A DNA stretch of 64,000 bases from Arbacia lixula (Eukaryota > Echinodermata > Echinoidea > Arbacioida > Arbaciidae): assembly GCA_963669155.1 (NCBI GenBank), contig OZ022581.1, positions 1,892,247 through 1,956,246 on the forward strand, in the 5' to 3' direction. The position numbers were made by a program, and so were the translations under genes. The notes under the pieces were generated by a model that saw only the letters and a list, made by a program, of their open reading frames with translations, was not told where the DNA came from and searched no databases. Below are positions 31,228-43,400 of this stretch, piece after piece; the first letter of the stretch is position 1, and each line of letters starts with the position of its first letter.

Positions 31228-31390
31228 ACGGATGAGTTTGTATTCAGTCCTAAAAGTTTATTGACATCCAAAGTGTTGTTTGAATTAAATAGATAATGGC
31301 CTGCATTTGTGCGATGATACTGAAGGATTGAGTTTGTATTCAGTCCTAGAAGTTTATTGACATCCAAAGTGTTGTTTAAAAGAAATAGTA
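31228..31390 (+). repeat. Direct duplication, ~97-bp period, two copies
   Basis: GAGTTTGTATTCAGTCCTA plus the following AGTTTATTGACATCCAAAGTG stretch occurs at about 31228-31290 and again at about 31325-31388 with few differences. Confidence 0.85.
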
Positions 31391-32446
31391 ATTGGCCTCT
31401 ATTTGTATTGGGTGAAAGATTGGCATTCTAGCTTTTTGAGTCAGCTGCGCCTCATTGCATGATCTGTTTCTTCTTTCAACTTATGTAAAATCATCTGCTG
31501 TCTCACTAACAGATTGATAAATGCTTGAGAAAAACTAGACATTATTGCCAGGGTATTATATCATAAGGAAGTTATGTGTGTTTAAAAATCTTAACCATTA
31601 ACCATGCAAATTTGCTTTCTAAATCAAAGGAAGGCAAGTGATGCTTTGTGTATTGTCTTAATTATGCATGGTTTACGAGAACAGTGATCAATCCATACAG
31701 GACCGTATGTGATTTCGGACCAAAGCAGTTGACCATGTGGGGGGGGGGGGGGGGGTTGAAGTTCACCCAGCTGTTTGTAAGCTATGAACGACTCAATACA
31801 CGACTGGTGACCTCTTCTTCTGCTAAATCAGATTCTCAATGAGTTTGATTCCCAGCAGCTAAAGTTGAAATCTGATCTTTGTAAATTAAAACTGTTGTTG
31901 CTAACAAGAGTCTGAGACAAAGTTTATGATCAATTTTGTCAAATTAGATTGGGATTAATAATGTTGAATATGTTACTCGTGGGATAATTAACTAGTGTTA
32001 ATCGTTTGTCTCACAATGTATGGTAAACGGAATCGAACAAGATCACGTTTTGTGCGCCGCTGTAATACTTCATCAGGTGGTAGTAAGTAGGGGTTTAAAT
32101 ACCCTATGGTCAGTGCAGGGCACTAACTAGATTAGGATTGTTGGAAATTAAATCCCACTATGGGGTAGCTGATTTAGCACAAGAACAGGCCACCAGTCAT
32201 GCGTAATATTGGTTGTAGCTTCGGAACAACATGGTGAAACACTCCCCAGATTAATAATCAGGTATTACATGTACTGTGAGTCATCACAACTTCCTTATGA
32301 TGCATCTGATTTTCCTTCAAATTTATCAATGTGGTTTTCTGATTCATCTGCTTATCATCATTAAAAATCTTATTCTTAGAATTTCATTTTTCTTTAATAC
32401 AAGCACTATTCCCGCAATGAATTTCTGCCAACGTAGGGCAGTAGTT
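31391..32446. other. Intergenic, with a 17-base G run
   Basis: AT-rich sequence with a homopolymer of 17 G at 31739-31755. No gene recognised. Confidence 0.4.
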
Positions 32447-32695
32447 CTGCCCTGCTCTGACAAAAGGAAGCAAGTGATAAATCACTCAAATATGGGTTAT
32501 TGGTATTCTTACATTGTACCCAGCATTCCCTATATACGGCCAAAACCTGGACAAGAAATATTCACCTTGCTGCGAGATATTCAATCTAACATGATGTGGT
32601 GTTGCACTGATGTCAATGCAAGTGACGGACACATTTTGCTCATTTACAAGGAAAGTATCTTTTGTTCGTTGCTTCCTTTTGTCAGAGTAGGGCAG
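32447..32695. mobile_element. MITE with CTGCCCT...TTTGACAAAAGGAAGC ends, copy 1
   Basis: 249 bp. Inverted ends: CTGCCCTGCTCTGACAAAAG on the left and the complement of CTTTTGTCAGAGTAGGGCAG (with one change) on the right. The same element is at 58400-58650. A 161-codon frame across it (32276-32761) is incidental. Confidence 0.85.
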
Positions 32696-35316
32696 AATTG
32701 CTCACACATGATTATCTGTTTTTCAATGCTGTTATTACTTGCTTTCTTGAAAGCCGTCTGAACATGGAGGACTGAATTGAATTTGAAGAACGCTAACATC
32801 CTTGAATTGTTGAATGAAGGAATCTGTGTAGGCTTTCCAGAAAATTAATTAATTAAAGTTTTTATCAAGCATTAATATTAACCAATTACTGGCCATTTTC
32901 TCACACATATTACAAAAACAAAACCCCTATTCTGGATAAATTTTTACAAATATCAATATAGAGCCAACATTTTTTTCCGGTCATGTTTGTCATGAAAATG
33001 TTCCAGGATATTAGAGTGATTATGAAAACATCTTAACCTGGTTTTCACACAAAGCTAGGATTTCAATTTTATGTTATGCCCATAATAGAGGCAGAACTTT
33101 CATCATGTAACATTTGACATAAGCCCCCCCCCCCCCCCCCCCGTCAAATTTTTGTCGCCACTTCCTAACGGCTCAATATTTCAGCATGAAATTTCACGAC
33201 TTTTTTCTCTGATCCTTCCCGCACATTTTAATACCAAATTTATGGCAATCAGACCTACAGTGCGGGTGTCAGATTACGATTACCGAACACATGTCACTGA
33301 AATATCGCTATTTTTCTATATGACTGCGTACCACACTATGGACAAAATCAGGAGCTCTACCATTTTATGTAAATACTTTTCTAGTTAGTATCATTGTTTC
33401 AAATAGTGTCATTAATTACCACACACCCACACACACCCACATCCACATAGCAAAAAATGCTTGACGAAAAACAAAGAAATACCGTACATAAGAAAATTGA
33501 AAAACTATAAAATTCATAAATGATCTTTTTCTTTCAGGAATTGATGAGGGAGTTATGAAAGACATTTTTACCAAAAATTGTTATTCCAGAGGCTTTATTT
33601 AGTGAGAAATACCCAAATCTATTATTTCCCCATATAAATTTTAAAGAAATAAAAGGATTTTTCATAAATTTAGCTTTACAAATTTGAAGATTACATAATT
33701 CTTGACCCTTGTGCAAAATTTTGAGACAATCGGGCAACCCATGGCAGAGATCTCGGGGGGGGGGGGGGGGGGGGGGCATAATGCCCCTTCCCTCCCTTTG
33801 AAATACCCCGGGAGTATTAAGGTTAACACAATCCAACTACTGGCCATTTCCTCACATATTACAAAAGCAAATGCAAAAGGTATGCTATAGTTTGTGGGTC
33901 TTTCCACAGTGAATGGTCAATTAATTAACATAGACGTGAAGCATAGTGAAAAGATAATTAAATGCAAGCTTTCATATCCCCTGATTAATCTGCATTTACA
34001 GAGAGATATCGTCGAAGAAAAACATGTGCTTTGAAGTCTCTTCAGTGTGAAGACATTTTACTGGGTTTCCGTAAAATGTTACGTGACAAAAATTCTGTCT
34101 GCTTATGTGTCTAACATAAAATTTCCCCCGCCTGTATAAAATCGATGACTGATGGGCAACGGCTGCATATCATGACACGCCTTTTCATTACTTTAGATTT
34201 TGAAGTGTCTTCCTTCAGAGGTTATACCATATTATGTTATCGCATGCCAGACCAAAATCTGACAAAATGTGACATTTACAATCAAATCAGACAAAACTAT
34301 GAATACATTTGCATGTGCATGTAGAAAGAAAAAGAAAACCCCTGTTAAAGCTTTTTGCTAAAACGATGTGTTTTTAAGGCCGCTCTGAATGCATTAATTG
34401 ATAAAGACAGCCTAACTGTAAGTGGTAAATTGTTGACTTTTGAGTGTTTTGAAGCAGATAGAATTTGGCTAAATAAGTGTGAGTAACTGAATATGTGTGA
34501 TGAAAAGGATCACATTAAGACCGCAATAACCTGCAAGGTGTATAAAAAAGTATCTGAATAGTTCAGATCTTAGTTACTAAGGATTTTATAGACAAACGAA
34601 TGTAATTTAAAAAATTATCTGTTGTCTTGATGATCTATTTGTAAAAATATTGCAAACATGAATTAATGTGTCCATCTGTAATGTTATTCAGATGCACTCA
34701 GTGCTAATAAATAACTTTTTTTGATATATTGCATATTTTTGTGTAAATGAGTGTATGAATGTATTATGTATAAGTGTAGGTGTGGGTACATGTATTTCAA
34801 TCTGAATGATCTGTGCGCCAGTGTGAGATGCGTGTCTGTGCTGAGATTAGCATGCCATATGGTGTGTACGTAGTACTCCTTTAAACTCTATTTCTAATTA
34901 GCTTCTTTCCAGAAACTTCATCCTTCATGCTATGGTGCATACCATATGGTGTAGAGTACATGGTTCTTTAAAAGGCATTTGTGATTAGTTTCTGAAGGAA
35001 AATTCTGTGTGCTATGTCTAATGGTAGAAGGGCGTATAGGGCCGGAATCTGTCCCCTCATCCTGACTTTCCTTCTTCCACAAACAAAGTGTTCCATGAGT
35101 AGTCATGTAATTGAAAGTGTTTATTTACAAAACATCGGCAATTAATGTTGGCTCTAAAATATTACTTTCTGCTTTCATTACAGGGTCTATACAAAGGCCA
35201 TTTTTATATTTTTTGTTGTTGCAGTGGAGAATTGAGGAAGGGGGGGTGGGGGGGGGGGGGGGAACCACACCCCCATCCCCCAGCTATGAGATAACTGACC
35301 ACAATAGCCCAGTCTT
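32696..35316. other. Intergenic, poly-C/poly-G tracts, no gene
   Basis: Contains 18 C at 33125-33142 and 22 G at 33755-33776. The word CAATTACTGGCCATTTTCTC near 32882 recurs approximately at 33830-33855. No coding exon is recognised. Confidence 0.4.
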
Positions 35317-35320
35317 TTAA

Positions 35321-35842
35321 AGATTGTCCGTCCCTTTTGCAAGCTTAAAATTTGAAATCGTCTATCACGATCGTAAATTGAAGAAAGTGTGATTCAAGAC
35401 CATTTCTAAGAATATAGCATGTTGAAGCTTTCTGTATATGTAAAAAATTTCAGCCTTTAAATTTCAAACCGACTTTTTTCGTACCACGAAAAAAGTATTA
35501 ATCTTTGTTACAGTATCTCTGTGTTTATTATGCGTGTGTGAAATCCTAATTTTATGAGTAACTACCAAACTTTGGAGATGATTCCTTCCATAGAACAATT
35601 TTTTTTTCATAATGCGTTTTATAATTTAATAAAAAGATTTATCAATAAAGCAGATATTTCAACACAAACTGCTAAGAGCCTGGGGTAAAGACTATTAATC
35701 AGACGTTGTTTACGTGCACTATTTGAATTTTACACTACGTATCAGTTTCAAATTGTGAATATAGAGCTTGCTAACACTTCTCTATGTGTTTTGCCAATGT
35801 TTTGATGGTTTTGTGGTGATCTGAAAAAGGGACTGGCTGTCT
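35321..35842. mobile_element. TTAA MITE (AGATTGTCCGTCCC family), copy 1
   Basis: 522 bp between TTAA at 35317-35320 and 35843-35846. The ends are AGATTGTCCGTCCCTTTT and the complement of AAAAAGGGACTGGCTGTCT. An internal palindrome TTTTTTCGTACCACGAAAAAA lies at about 35475-35495. It is nearly identical along its length to 60026-60545. Confidence 0.88.
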
Positions 35843-35850
35843 TTAAAGGA

Positions 35851-36090
35851 TAAAGGGAAAGTCCACCCTGAATTTAAGTTGGTCTTGATAAAGCTGAAAC
35901 ATGAAAGAAACATACTTAGTGAAAGTTTGTTGAAAATCTGTCTATGATCTTTCAGAATTTCCATCACAACATTCCAATTCTAAAAGATCATGAGTTAACA
36001 GATTTTCATTAAACTTTCACGAATTGTTTCTATCATGTTTCTGCTTTTTCTCAAAACCAGCAATTTTACTTAAGGGTAGAGTTTCCCTTT
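35851..36090. mobile_element. Palindromic MITE related to the GGGATAGTTCACCCTGAA family
   Basis: 240 bp. Left end TAAAGGGAAAGTCCACCCTG; right end is the complement of GGGTAGAGTTTCCCTTTAA. The arms share ATGAAAGAAACA...GTTTCTATCATGTTT and the ACTTTC/GAAAGT words. It adjoins the preceding MITE directly, so it is a tandem or nested insertion. Confidence 0.7.
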
Positions 36091-36238
36091 AAACATCACC
36101 ACATAAAATGACAACTGCCTGTCTTTGTTTTCTTTTGTTTTCTTTTGATCTTGTCTCTTTCTTCTTCTTTTTCTTCGTCAGCCTAATTGTCATCCTCCGC
36201 GTACCTATTGGATTTTCTCCTGCCACCATTTCTTTTAA

Positions 36239-36612
36239 AGGGAATATACTGTAGTGGGACGACAAAAAAAACCTTCAAAAGGGTGATTGTGAGCAATCTT
36301 CTTGCCAATGGTCTTAAATTCATGTATTGTCCATTTTAGAAACTTAATGAAAGTTATTTGCCCTCAAATGATCCACATTTGGAGTAATCAGAAATTAAAT
36401 CACAAATCTTCAAAATGTTCGGCCCGAACACTCTGAGGATTTGTGATTTAATCACTAATTGCTCCAAATGTGGTTCATTTGAGGGCAAATAACTTTCATC
36501 AAGTTTCTAAAATGGACAATACATGAATTTAAGACCATTGGCAAGAAGATTGCTCATAACCACCCTTTTGAAGGTTTTTTTTTTTTTGTCTTCCCAGTAC
36601 AGTATATTCCCT
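36239..36612. mobile_element. Palindromic TTAA MITE, copy 2
   Basis: 374 bp, bounded by TTAA at 36235-36238 and 36613-36616. It has the same ends and centre (GTTCGGCCCGAAC) as the copy after NBN. Confidence 0.88.
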
Positions 36613-36759
36613 TTAACCAGTAGCAGTAGCCTGTCCTACAGGCGTTGAACATTTCTGATAGTAAGACTAGACACTGCGTCAGTCTGCTCTTTTTTCAGTC
36701 CGTCCCACAGCTGAAGAAAAAATTAAGAATGATCAGTCTGCTGTAGTGAGACCCCTAAA

Positions 36760-37015
36760 CTCTTATATTACCAGGCCTTGGAAACTCCATTGGCTTACTA
36801 CACATCTTCATGTCAATGGTAATGAGAGAGTTAACCTTTACATTACCAGACCTTGAAAAACCCATTGACTTACTACAAATCTTCATGTCAATGGTAATGA
36901 GAGAGTTAACCCTTACATTACCAGGCCTTTGAAGACCCGTTGACTTCACATCTCCATGCCAATGGTAATGAGAGAATTAACCTTTACATTACCAGGACTT
37001 GAAACCCCCATTGGC
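36760..37015. repeat. Tandem repeat, ~66-bp unit, about 3.5-4 copies
   Basis: Each unit reads TTACATTACCAGGCCTTG ... CCCATTGACTTACTACA ... TTCATGTCAATGGTAATGAG and contains a short internal inversion. A single inverted unit lies at 10910-10992. Confidence 0.9.
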
Positions 37016-37771
37016 TTTCTATCCATCTATCACGACAATCACGACAAAAGAGAGAGTCAGTTGACTAAAGTAATTGGTTTAGAAACAGACTGGAATTAGC
37101 CAGGCTGTAAAAGAAGGGGATTGTAACAAGATACCCATCGAGCCTTGAAGGAGGCTGTATGCCTATACATGTATACCCAACCCTATAGCCGAGTCCATGG
37201 CAACAATAATCCCTCCTGCAAACATGACGTCATCCTGTTTACCTTCTCTGGGATCAGACATGATTTGGTTATGAAACAAGCACCGTGACTTGACAGTACT
37301 CTCCTAAGTTACCTGCGAGTCAAACGTCAAACTGCTGTCTCCTCAGACGTTGGTGGCAATGGTCAGCAGAATTCAGAACTTTTATTTTTTTACAATGATA
37401 ATGATTCCAAGGACGTACTGATAAAAAGTGACCAATGAAGAAGTTTTCCAGATGAGATAACTTGAAGAAGCTAATATGCGAGCTAAGAAATAGACAGTTG
37501 AGAATATGACAACAAGGTGACTTTGAATTGTTGGCCTTAGCTTGGCGGGATCGAAAGATATGATGGTGGTGGTGGTGGGGGTGGGGGTACGGGGTATAGG
37601 GGGGGGGGGGGCTGCAGTGGAAGAGGATTTCATAGCTAAACAGCCTGACTGGTTAGCAGATCAAGGCGGTGATTACCATGCATGACATGAAACTGATACA
37701 AAGAGCTCAGAATAGAGAGTTGTGGTACTCCATGATCACCTATATATATATGTATCACCTAGATTATTAAT
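37016..37771. other. Intergenic, no gene seen
   Basis: Contains a GGT/GGG-rich patch with 13 consecutive G (37599-37611) and an AT microsatellite near 37740. No exon is recognised. Confidence 0.4.
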
Positions 37772-37980
37772 AATGGATAGTTCACCCTGTTTCAATAAAA
37801 GCAGAACCATGAAAGAAACATAAGTTAATAGGTTTGACGTCGGATATATGAAACAGAAGTTATTAAATTTTGAAATTCACGTGCGACGTGTTCTCCCATA
37901 TTGTGTACAATATACTAACACAAAGTGCCCATTTTCTGTTTTTGACAACGGAATTACTTTTTTTCATACAGGTATATGTG

Positions 37981-38097
37981 TGTAAGAACCAATTCCCCCC
38001 TAATAATCTGTGCTTATAAGACACAAAGAAGTGAGCCACAGATTATCACCAGTCCAGGCCATTAACACTAGAGTGAAGATTGCCACCCATTCTCTCT

Positions 38098-38158
<61 letters not shown>

Positions 38159-38729
38159 ATTATCTCTCTGACTCTCCTAAGCATTGCAATCGGTTCCTTT
38201 CTAAGATTAACACTATAATTATGCTCCCATTCATAAGTTTGTGGAGTCTTGCTCGAGAAACCTCCCACATAGATAAACATATTCCTCCCGGATATGTATT
38301 GGACACTCTGTTCCAGAAAAGCTAACTTGACTTCTATACCGTATCTCTCTTTAGCCATCTCTTGTAGCCTAGGAAAGTGCTAAGTCACAGAGAGAACACA
38401 GTTTCCTCGTTACATAGTTTTTCGTACCATATCTTCTTATCACACCTTCGTATATTCAGTATTACAACCTTCGATGTATATTCAACTCTGCTACATGTAC
38501 TTCTACTACTATGATCTCATAGTGATTGTACTATATCTTACTTGATATATTTATATATCACTGCTTATTTTGGATTCGTCAATAAATGATCGTGAACTGC
38601 AATATTCATCGCCTGTGTCTTCATATTCATCGTCGTCATCTTCTTCATAGTTAAGAGTCTCACTGAGAGACCGCGCTATATACCCACATAAATCAGACAT
38701 TCAACATCACCACAGTGCAGACTCTTACA
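37981..38729 (+). mobile_element. Solo LTR, 749 bp
   Basis: It begins TGTAAGAACC and ends ACTCTTACA, with 7-bp inverted termini (TGTAAGA/TCTTACA). It is flanked by TGTG at 37977-37980 and 38730-38733. Removing it restores the host MITE alignment, so the boundaries are well supported. It contains a TATA-like stretch (about 38536-38560), AATAAA at 38580-38585 and an internal TC microsatellite. No internal coding region remains, as expected after LTR-LTR recombination. The orientation is inferred from the TATA/AATAAA order. Confidence 0.75.
38094..38157 (+). repeat. (TC)n microsatellite
   Basis: About 30 uninterrupted TC units inside the solo LTR. The open frames across it are low-complexity. 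Confidence 0.95.
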
Positions 38730-38984
38730 TGTGTAAATGATGATGCATCAGATGCACTGGTACAATGATGCATACCGCTTTCAGAAATTGCTCATTTTCG
38801 AGAAGAAAAAGAGGACACTACATATGGGAGGGCACCTCGCACGTCACGTCACAAAATCAAAATTAAAAAAAAAATCATAACTTTCTTATATCCTACACAG
38901 ATTTTCATCAAACCCTCACTAATATGTTTATTTCATGTGTCTGCTTCTTTTGAAACAAAACTAATTTCAGGGTGAACTATCCTT

Positions 38985-40185
38985 TCAAAGGGTAGGCCTA
39001 CTAATAATTTGCAGTATGCAGGTTTAGTCTGTCCTCGGGTTGTTACCAAACTCAAGGGAGCTGCACAGTAGACTAATGATTTTCAGTATCTTTTCCTGCT
39101 CCCCTGATCGAGAGAAGATGACAATTATAAAGTGATTAGTACCAGCATCGTGGTAGGATCCATGGTACCAGACTCTATTTCAGTTTGGACTATCTGCCCA
39201 ACAGCTTGGAAGCCAAACTTAATGGTAAGATAATGGCGCCTTTCTGATCGACCCATCATCACTGAAGAACTATTCTGCCGTGCACGGATCATCCAGTTCT
39301 TGCTCGATCATGGATGAGGATTACATAACGCACGTACGAGGTTCCCCCATGCTTAAAGGAATCTTAATAGTCTAGGTTTATTAGTCTAAATCCTTGTAAT
39401 CCTTTTTGTGTCAGATAATCCAAATCACCCAGTTTAGGTTCTAAACGTATTTTATCAGCCCGAATTCGTACACTGCGGGCAAAAATTATGCGTCTACAAC
39501 CTAGACTAGGTGGATCATGGATGAGGATTACGTGAAGGAATCTGATGCAAAGTAGTCCAAGGCGAGGAAGAGGAGACCAGGGCAGTCAGGAGGATAGGGC
39601 CTAGTCTGTATTACCAGACAGAGTTGTTAACAGACTCGGTTGTGTCCATGCCTTCCGCAGCCGAGTAACTAGGCTAAATAGTCCGTGTTTAGAAGTCTAA
39701 AAATCCTTAACCTTTTAGTACCGAAGTGGTGTCGTCATATGAACATGTTGTCAAGACAACTGCCTCTTAACAAACTCTCACTCCAGTGAGCTAGCGTCGG
39801 GCATTCCCAATTACAGTCCCCGTTGTGATCACTGCTGCTTGCATGCTCTACCCGTATAGAGCCAGTTGTCTTGACAATAATGCTCAAATGACGTCACACT
39901 TCGGTACTCTATAAACTGCTTCTCTGTGTGAAAGTGTGTGAATTACTTGTGGAAAAAACGTACGTGGCAGACAAAGGTGTTTGTTTGTTTTTTGCTTGTG
40001 TGCGGAATTCGTACACGTACAGAGCTCTCAGGATGAAGAAGCTCCCGCCATATCTTCTCCCGCCCCCTCCCCCTCCCCCGCCCCACCCCCATCATGCCCA
40101 TCTCCACCCCAAAACCCAATTAAACAAAATAACAGTACTTATCTCACCTTCTCCTCCCCTCCCGTCTTTCTCTAACCCTCCCTCC

Positions 40186-40232
<47 letters not shown>

Positions 40233-40259
40233 GCTATCTCTCCGTATCACCTTTTCTCC
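38985..40259. other. Intergenic/intronic sequence up to the assembly gap
   Basis: No exon is recognised. It ends in a C-rich stretch and a (TC)n microsatellite (about 40188-40230) directly before the N run. This kind of sequence often stops an assembly. Confidence 0.5.
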
Positions 40260-40459
40260 NNNNNNNNNNNNNNNNNNNNNNNNNNNNNNNNNNNNNNNNN
40301 NNNNNNNNNNNNNNNNNNNNNNNNNNNNNNNNNNNNNNNNNNNNNNNNNNNNNNNNNNNNNNNNNNNNNNNNNNNNNNNNNNNNNNNNNNNNNNNNNNNN
40401 NNNNNNNNNNNNNNNNNNNNNNNNNNNNNNNNNNNNNNNNNNNNNNNNNNNNNNNNNNN
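40260..40459. other. Assembly gap, 200 N
   Basis: Exactly 200 unknown bases. By comparison with the paralogous exon at 62988-63231, the gap should hide about 190 nt of the SLC7 exon whose last 55 nt resume at 40460. Open frames drawn through the N run are meaningless. Confidence 0.98.
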
Positions 40460-43400
40460 CTGCATCCTGCCGTACCACCGCTGGAAGCATCCTCACATGC
40501 ACAGACCATTCAAGGTACTAAGTCTATTCTCTTGTCCTTGCTCACAAAGGAGATTAGTATCACCCCTTCTCAGACCAACCCCTTCCTCCCCCCTCCCTCT
40601 TCCCCCTCCCCCCTCCCCCCTCCCCCCTCCCCCCTCCCCCCTCCCCCCTTCCCCCTCCCCCCTCCCCCCTCCCCCCTCCCCCCTCCCCCCTCCCCCCTCC
40701 CCCCTCCCCCCTCCCCTCCCCTCCCCTCCCCCTCCCCTTTCCCCCTCCCCTTTCCACCTCCCCTTTCCCCCTCCCCTTTCCCCCTCCCCTTTCCCCCTCC
40801 CCTTTCCCCTTCCCCTTTCCCCTTCCCCTTTCCCCTCCCCTTTCCCCCTCCCCTTTCCCCCTCCCCTCCCTCCCTCTCCCCCCTCCCCCTCCCCCTCCCC
40901 CCTCCCCCTCCCCCCTCCCCTCCCCCCTCCCCCTCCCCCAAATAAAAATCTTCAGTTTGTGGTGAAAGGTGCTTCCTAGCACCAACTTCCAAGCTCTTCC
41001 TGTCATGAATAGGGGAATTCCCTTCTAGACCCTTACACAAAGGGATGACCAGTCATATTAGCCACACCTCCCTCCATCCCTCACCTTCATCATGTACATG
41101 TAGTTCTGTGCATTTAGTGAACTTGCATTTTACATTTTGAACCTACATCACATAAAAGAAAATGAAACAATTCATGAAATTAATGAAATTATTAAGGTAT
41201 TCAAACCTTTGATGGGGTGATGCTGATACTATGACTGACATGCAGTTTAGGAGCATGACAGGAACTCTCTTGCAGACCAAAAATACAAACTATTCCTACT
41301 GCAAGAGGTGGGAAAAAAAAAAGGAGGTAAAAAAAAAAAGGAGGTAAAAAAAATGACCTCCTTACCCCACTGGCTCTCAGTATTATACCCACTGCCAATT
41401 AATCATCAGTTGAAAGGTACAATAGTAAAACATCTATTTGCAACTAAGCGCTCATGTACAGTTGAAGCCAGAAGTTTACATACACCCATGGAATTTAGTG
41501 TAATTTGTTCGCTTGCCAAACATCGTAAAATTCACTATATCTTGAAATATAAATGCTACCATGACGAATTTGGTATGAAATTAAAGAACATATGACGCTC
41601 TTTCACATGATTGAATGCCATTGTGATTGAATTATATTTAAAGTGGCATTTTCTTTGAAGAAAAAAAGTAATATTTGTGTCAAATGTATTCTCTTGTTTG
41701 TTATTATATTGTCAAACATCGTTTCATAGAAATATATAAATCAAATCTATGATTTATTTTACATTTTCTATCATGATATGTCACCACGGAACAAAAAATC
41801 CCAATCTTAAATGTTTGTGTCGAGAAGTAACTAGCACAAATATGAAATGTTTTTGTCAAGTTTTTATTTTTAATTTGTCTAAAATGTGAAGACTTTTTGG
41901 GAAAGACTGTTCCCTAAATATTTTTCAGCTCCTGATGATCAAGCGATGTGATGAAGGGGCATGACATACTTATTTGTTTGATATCAAATTCATCATGATA
42001 GCACAATTATATTTTATAAGATACAGTAAATTTCATGATGTTTGGCAAGTATCATCTTTTCTTTGAAATTCCTGGGTGTATGTAAACTTCTGACCTCAAC
42101 TGTATCAGAAAATATCATGTATAGTAGACTCACTTGCTGTCATTTCCTTCTCTGTGAAGAACAATTGTTGAAATGGTTTGCAAATTCAAAAAAACAAACA
42201 AATACTGTACATTGAGCTAGGCAGACATTTGTTCTCTCAATGCACTGATGATGCAGTGCTGTGATACCTGCACATAAAGGCCACTGGAGGGAGACAAGGA
42301 ATATGGTCTTTATGAGCAGGTGTCTAGGCTACCTAAGTATGGGTTTCAATGAATATTTAAATGAATAATTAAAAATTTAATTAGATTTAAAAAAATGTTT
42401 CAAAAATTGTTGTGAGGAGAGACACCAAATGTGGTTTTTATAAGTTGGTGGTCTTTATATACAGGTCACTGAAGCAGCTTTCACTGTATATCTCATTGTG
42501 TGTGTCTTGTTAGATCCCTCTGTTCGTTGTGGGGATCTACGTGAGTGCGATGACCTTTGTGCTGGTGATGTCACTGTACTCTGACCCCGTGGGGAAGGGC
42601 ATCGGTCTGGTCATCGCCCTCACGGGGATTGCCGTCTACGCCGTCTTCCTGCACCCAAAGTACAAGCTCAGATGCACCGCTGCTATATCAGGTAAGCAGA
42701 AGCATTGCTTTAGTCTATGGACTGGCCAAGGAGTAGGTAGTTGTCCGTATTGCATGTATGGAAGAGTTGCCTCACAATGCACTAGGAAATGATACCAGAT
42801 TTTTTTTTACTGAAGATTTAAGGGCCAACTGCTTCTGGATGTGTTTTGAAATATTGTCACTGTGAATGTTTCAGTATTCATTCGTGAACTCACAATTAAC
42901 CTGGGCATCAACATCTACATGAGATACAAATAAACAATTTAGAAAATACTCAAACTTTTGTTAACACCACGTGGTTATATTCTTTTGGATAATTGACCCA
43001 CTTATGGGGTGAAGAAAGGAAAAAGAAAGAGTGAAAAAAGGAGAGAAGATTTTTTTATTTTTATATCACTTACACTTATTAGCTTTTGTTTTTGGTGTTT
43101 TTAAAACGAAGATAAATGTGATGAAATGGAAGTAGAAAAAGAGGATAGTGATGAGAGTTGTGAACTAATCACAAAGTAGTTATACAGAGAAAAGAAGTGA
43201 GATTTCATTACCAAAATTTAGCTAACAATATAATTTTTACTCAAAATCAATGTCCAGTTCTAATATCTGAAGGGAAGTTGTTATGAAGTATTTACTTCCT
43301 TTCCATGTTTTGTGAAAAAAAAAAAAATCTGCAAAAGGCCTACCTGGTCTTCAAATTTGCTTCAAAAATGTTTCCTATATCATGGCACAAATTTTGTTCA

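Larger units (their letters stand above)
37772..38984. mobile_element. MITE of the GGGATAGTTCACCCTGAA family, split by a solo LTR
   Basis: The left end GGATAGTTCACCCTG and the right end, the complement of CAGGGTGAACTATCC, flank sequence that aligns with the intact copy at 62492-62972. Examples are the GCAGAA-CATGAAAGAAAC stretch and the GCACCTCGCACGTCACGTCA stretch. It is interrupted at 37981-38729. Confidence 0.8.

Noticed and set aside
32276-32761. 161-codon frame
   Set aside because: It runs across a MITE and its flanks, with no protein motifs. The second MITE copy does not preserve the frame.
40497-40979. Proline-rich frame and its Gly/Arg-rich opposites
   Set aside because: These are products of a pure C/T tract within an intron, and the first exon donor at 40515 interrupts the real coding frame.
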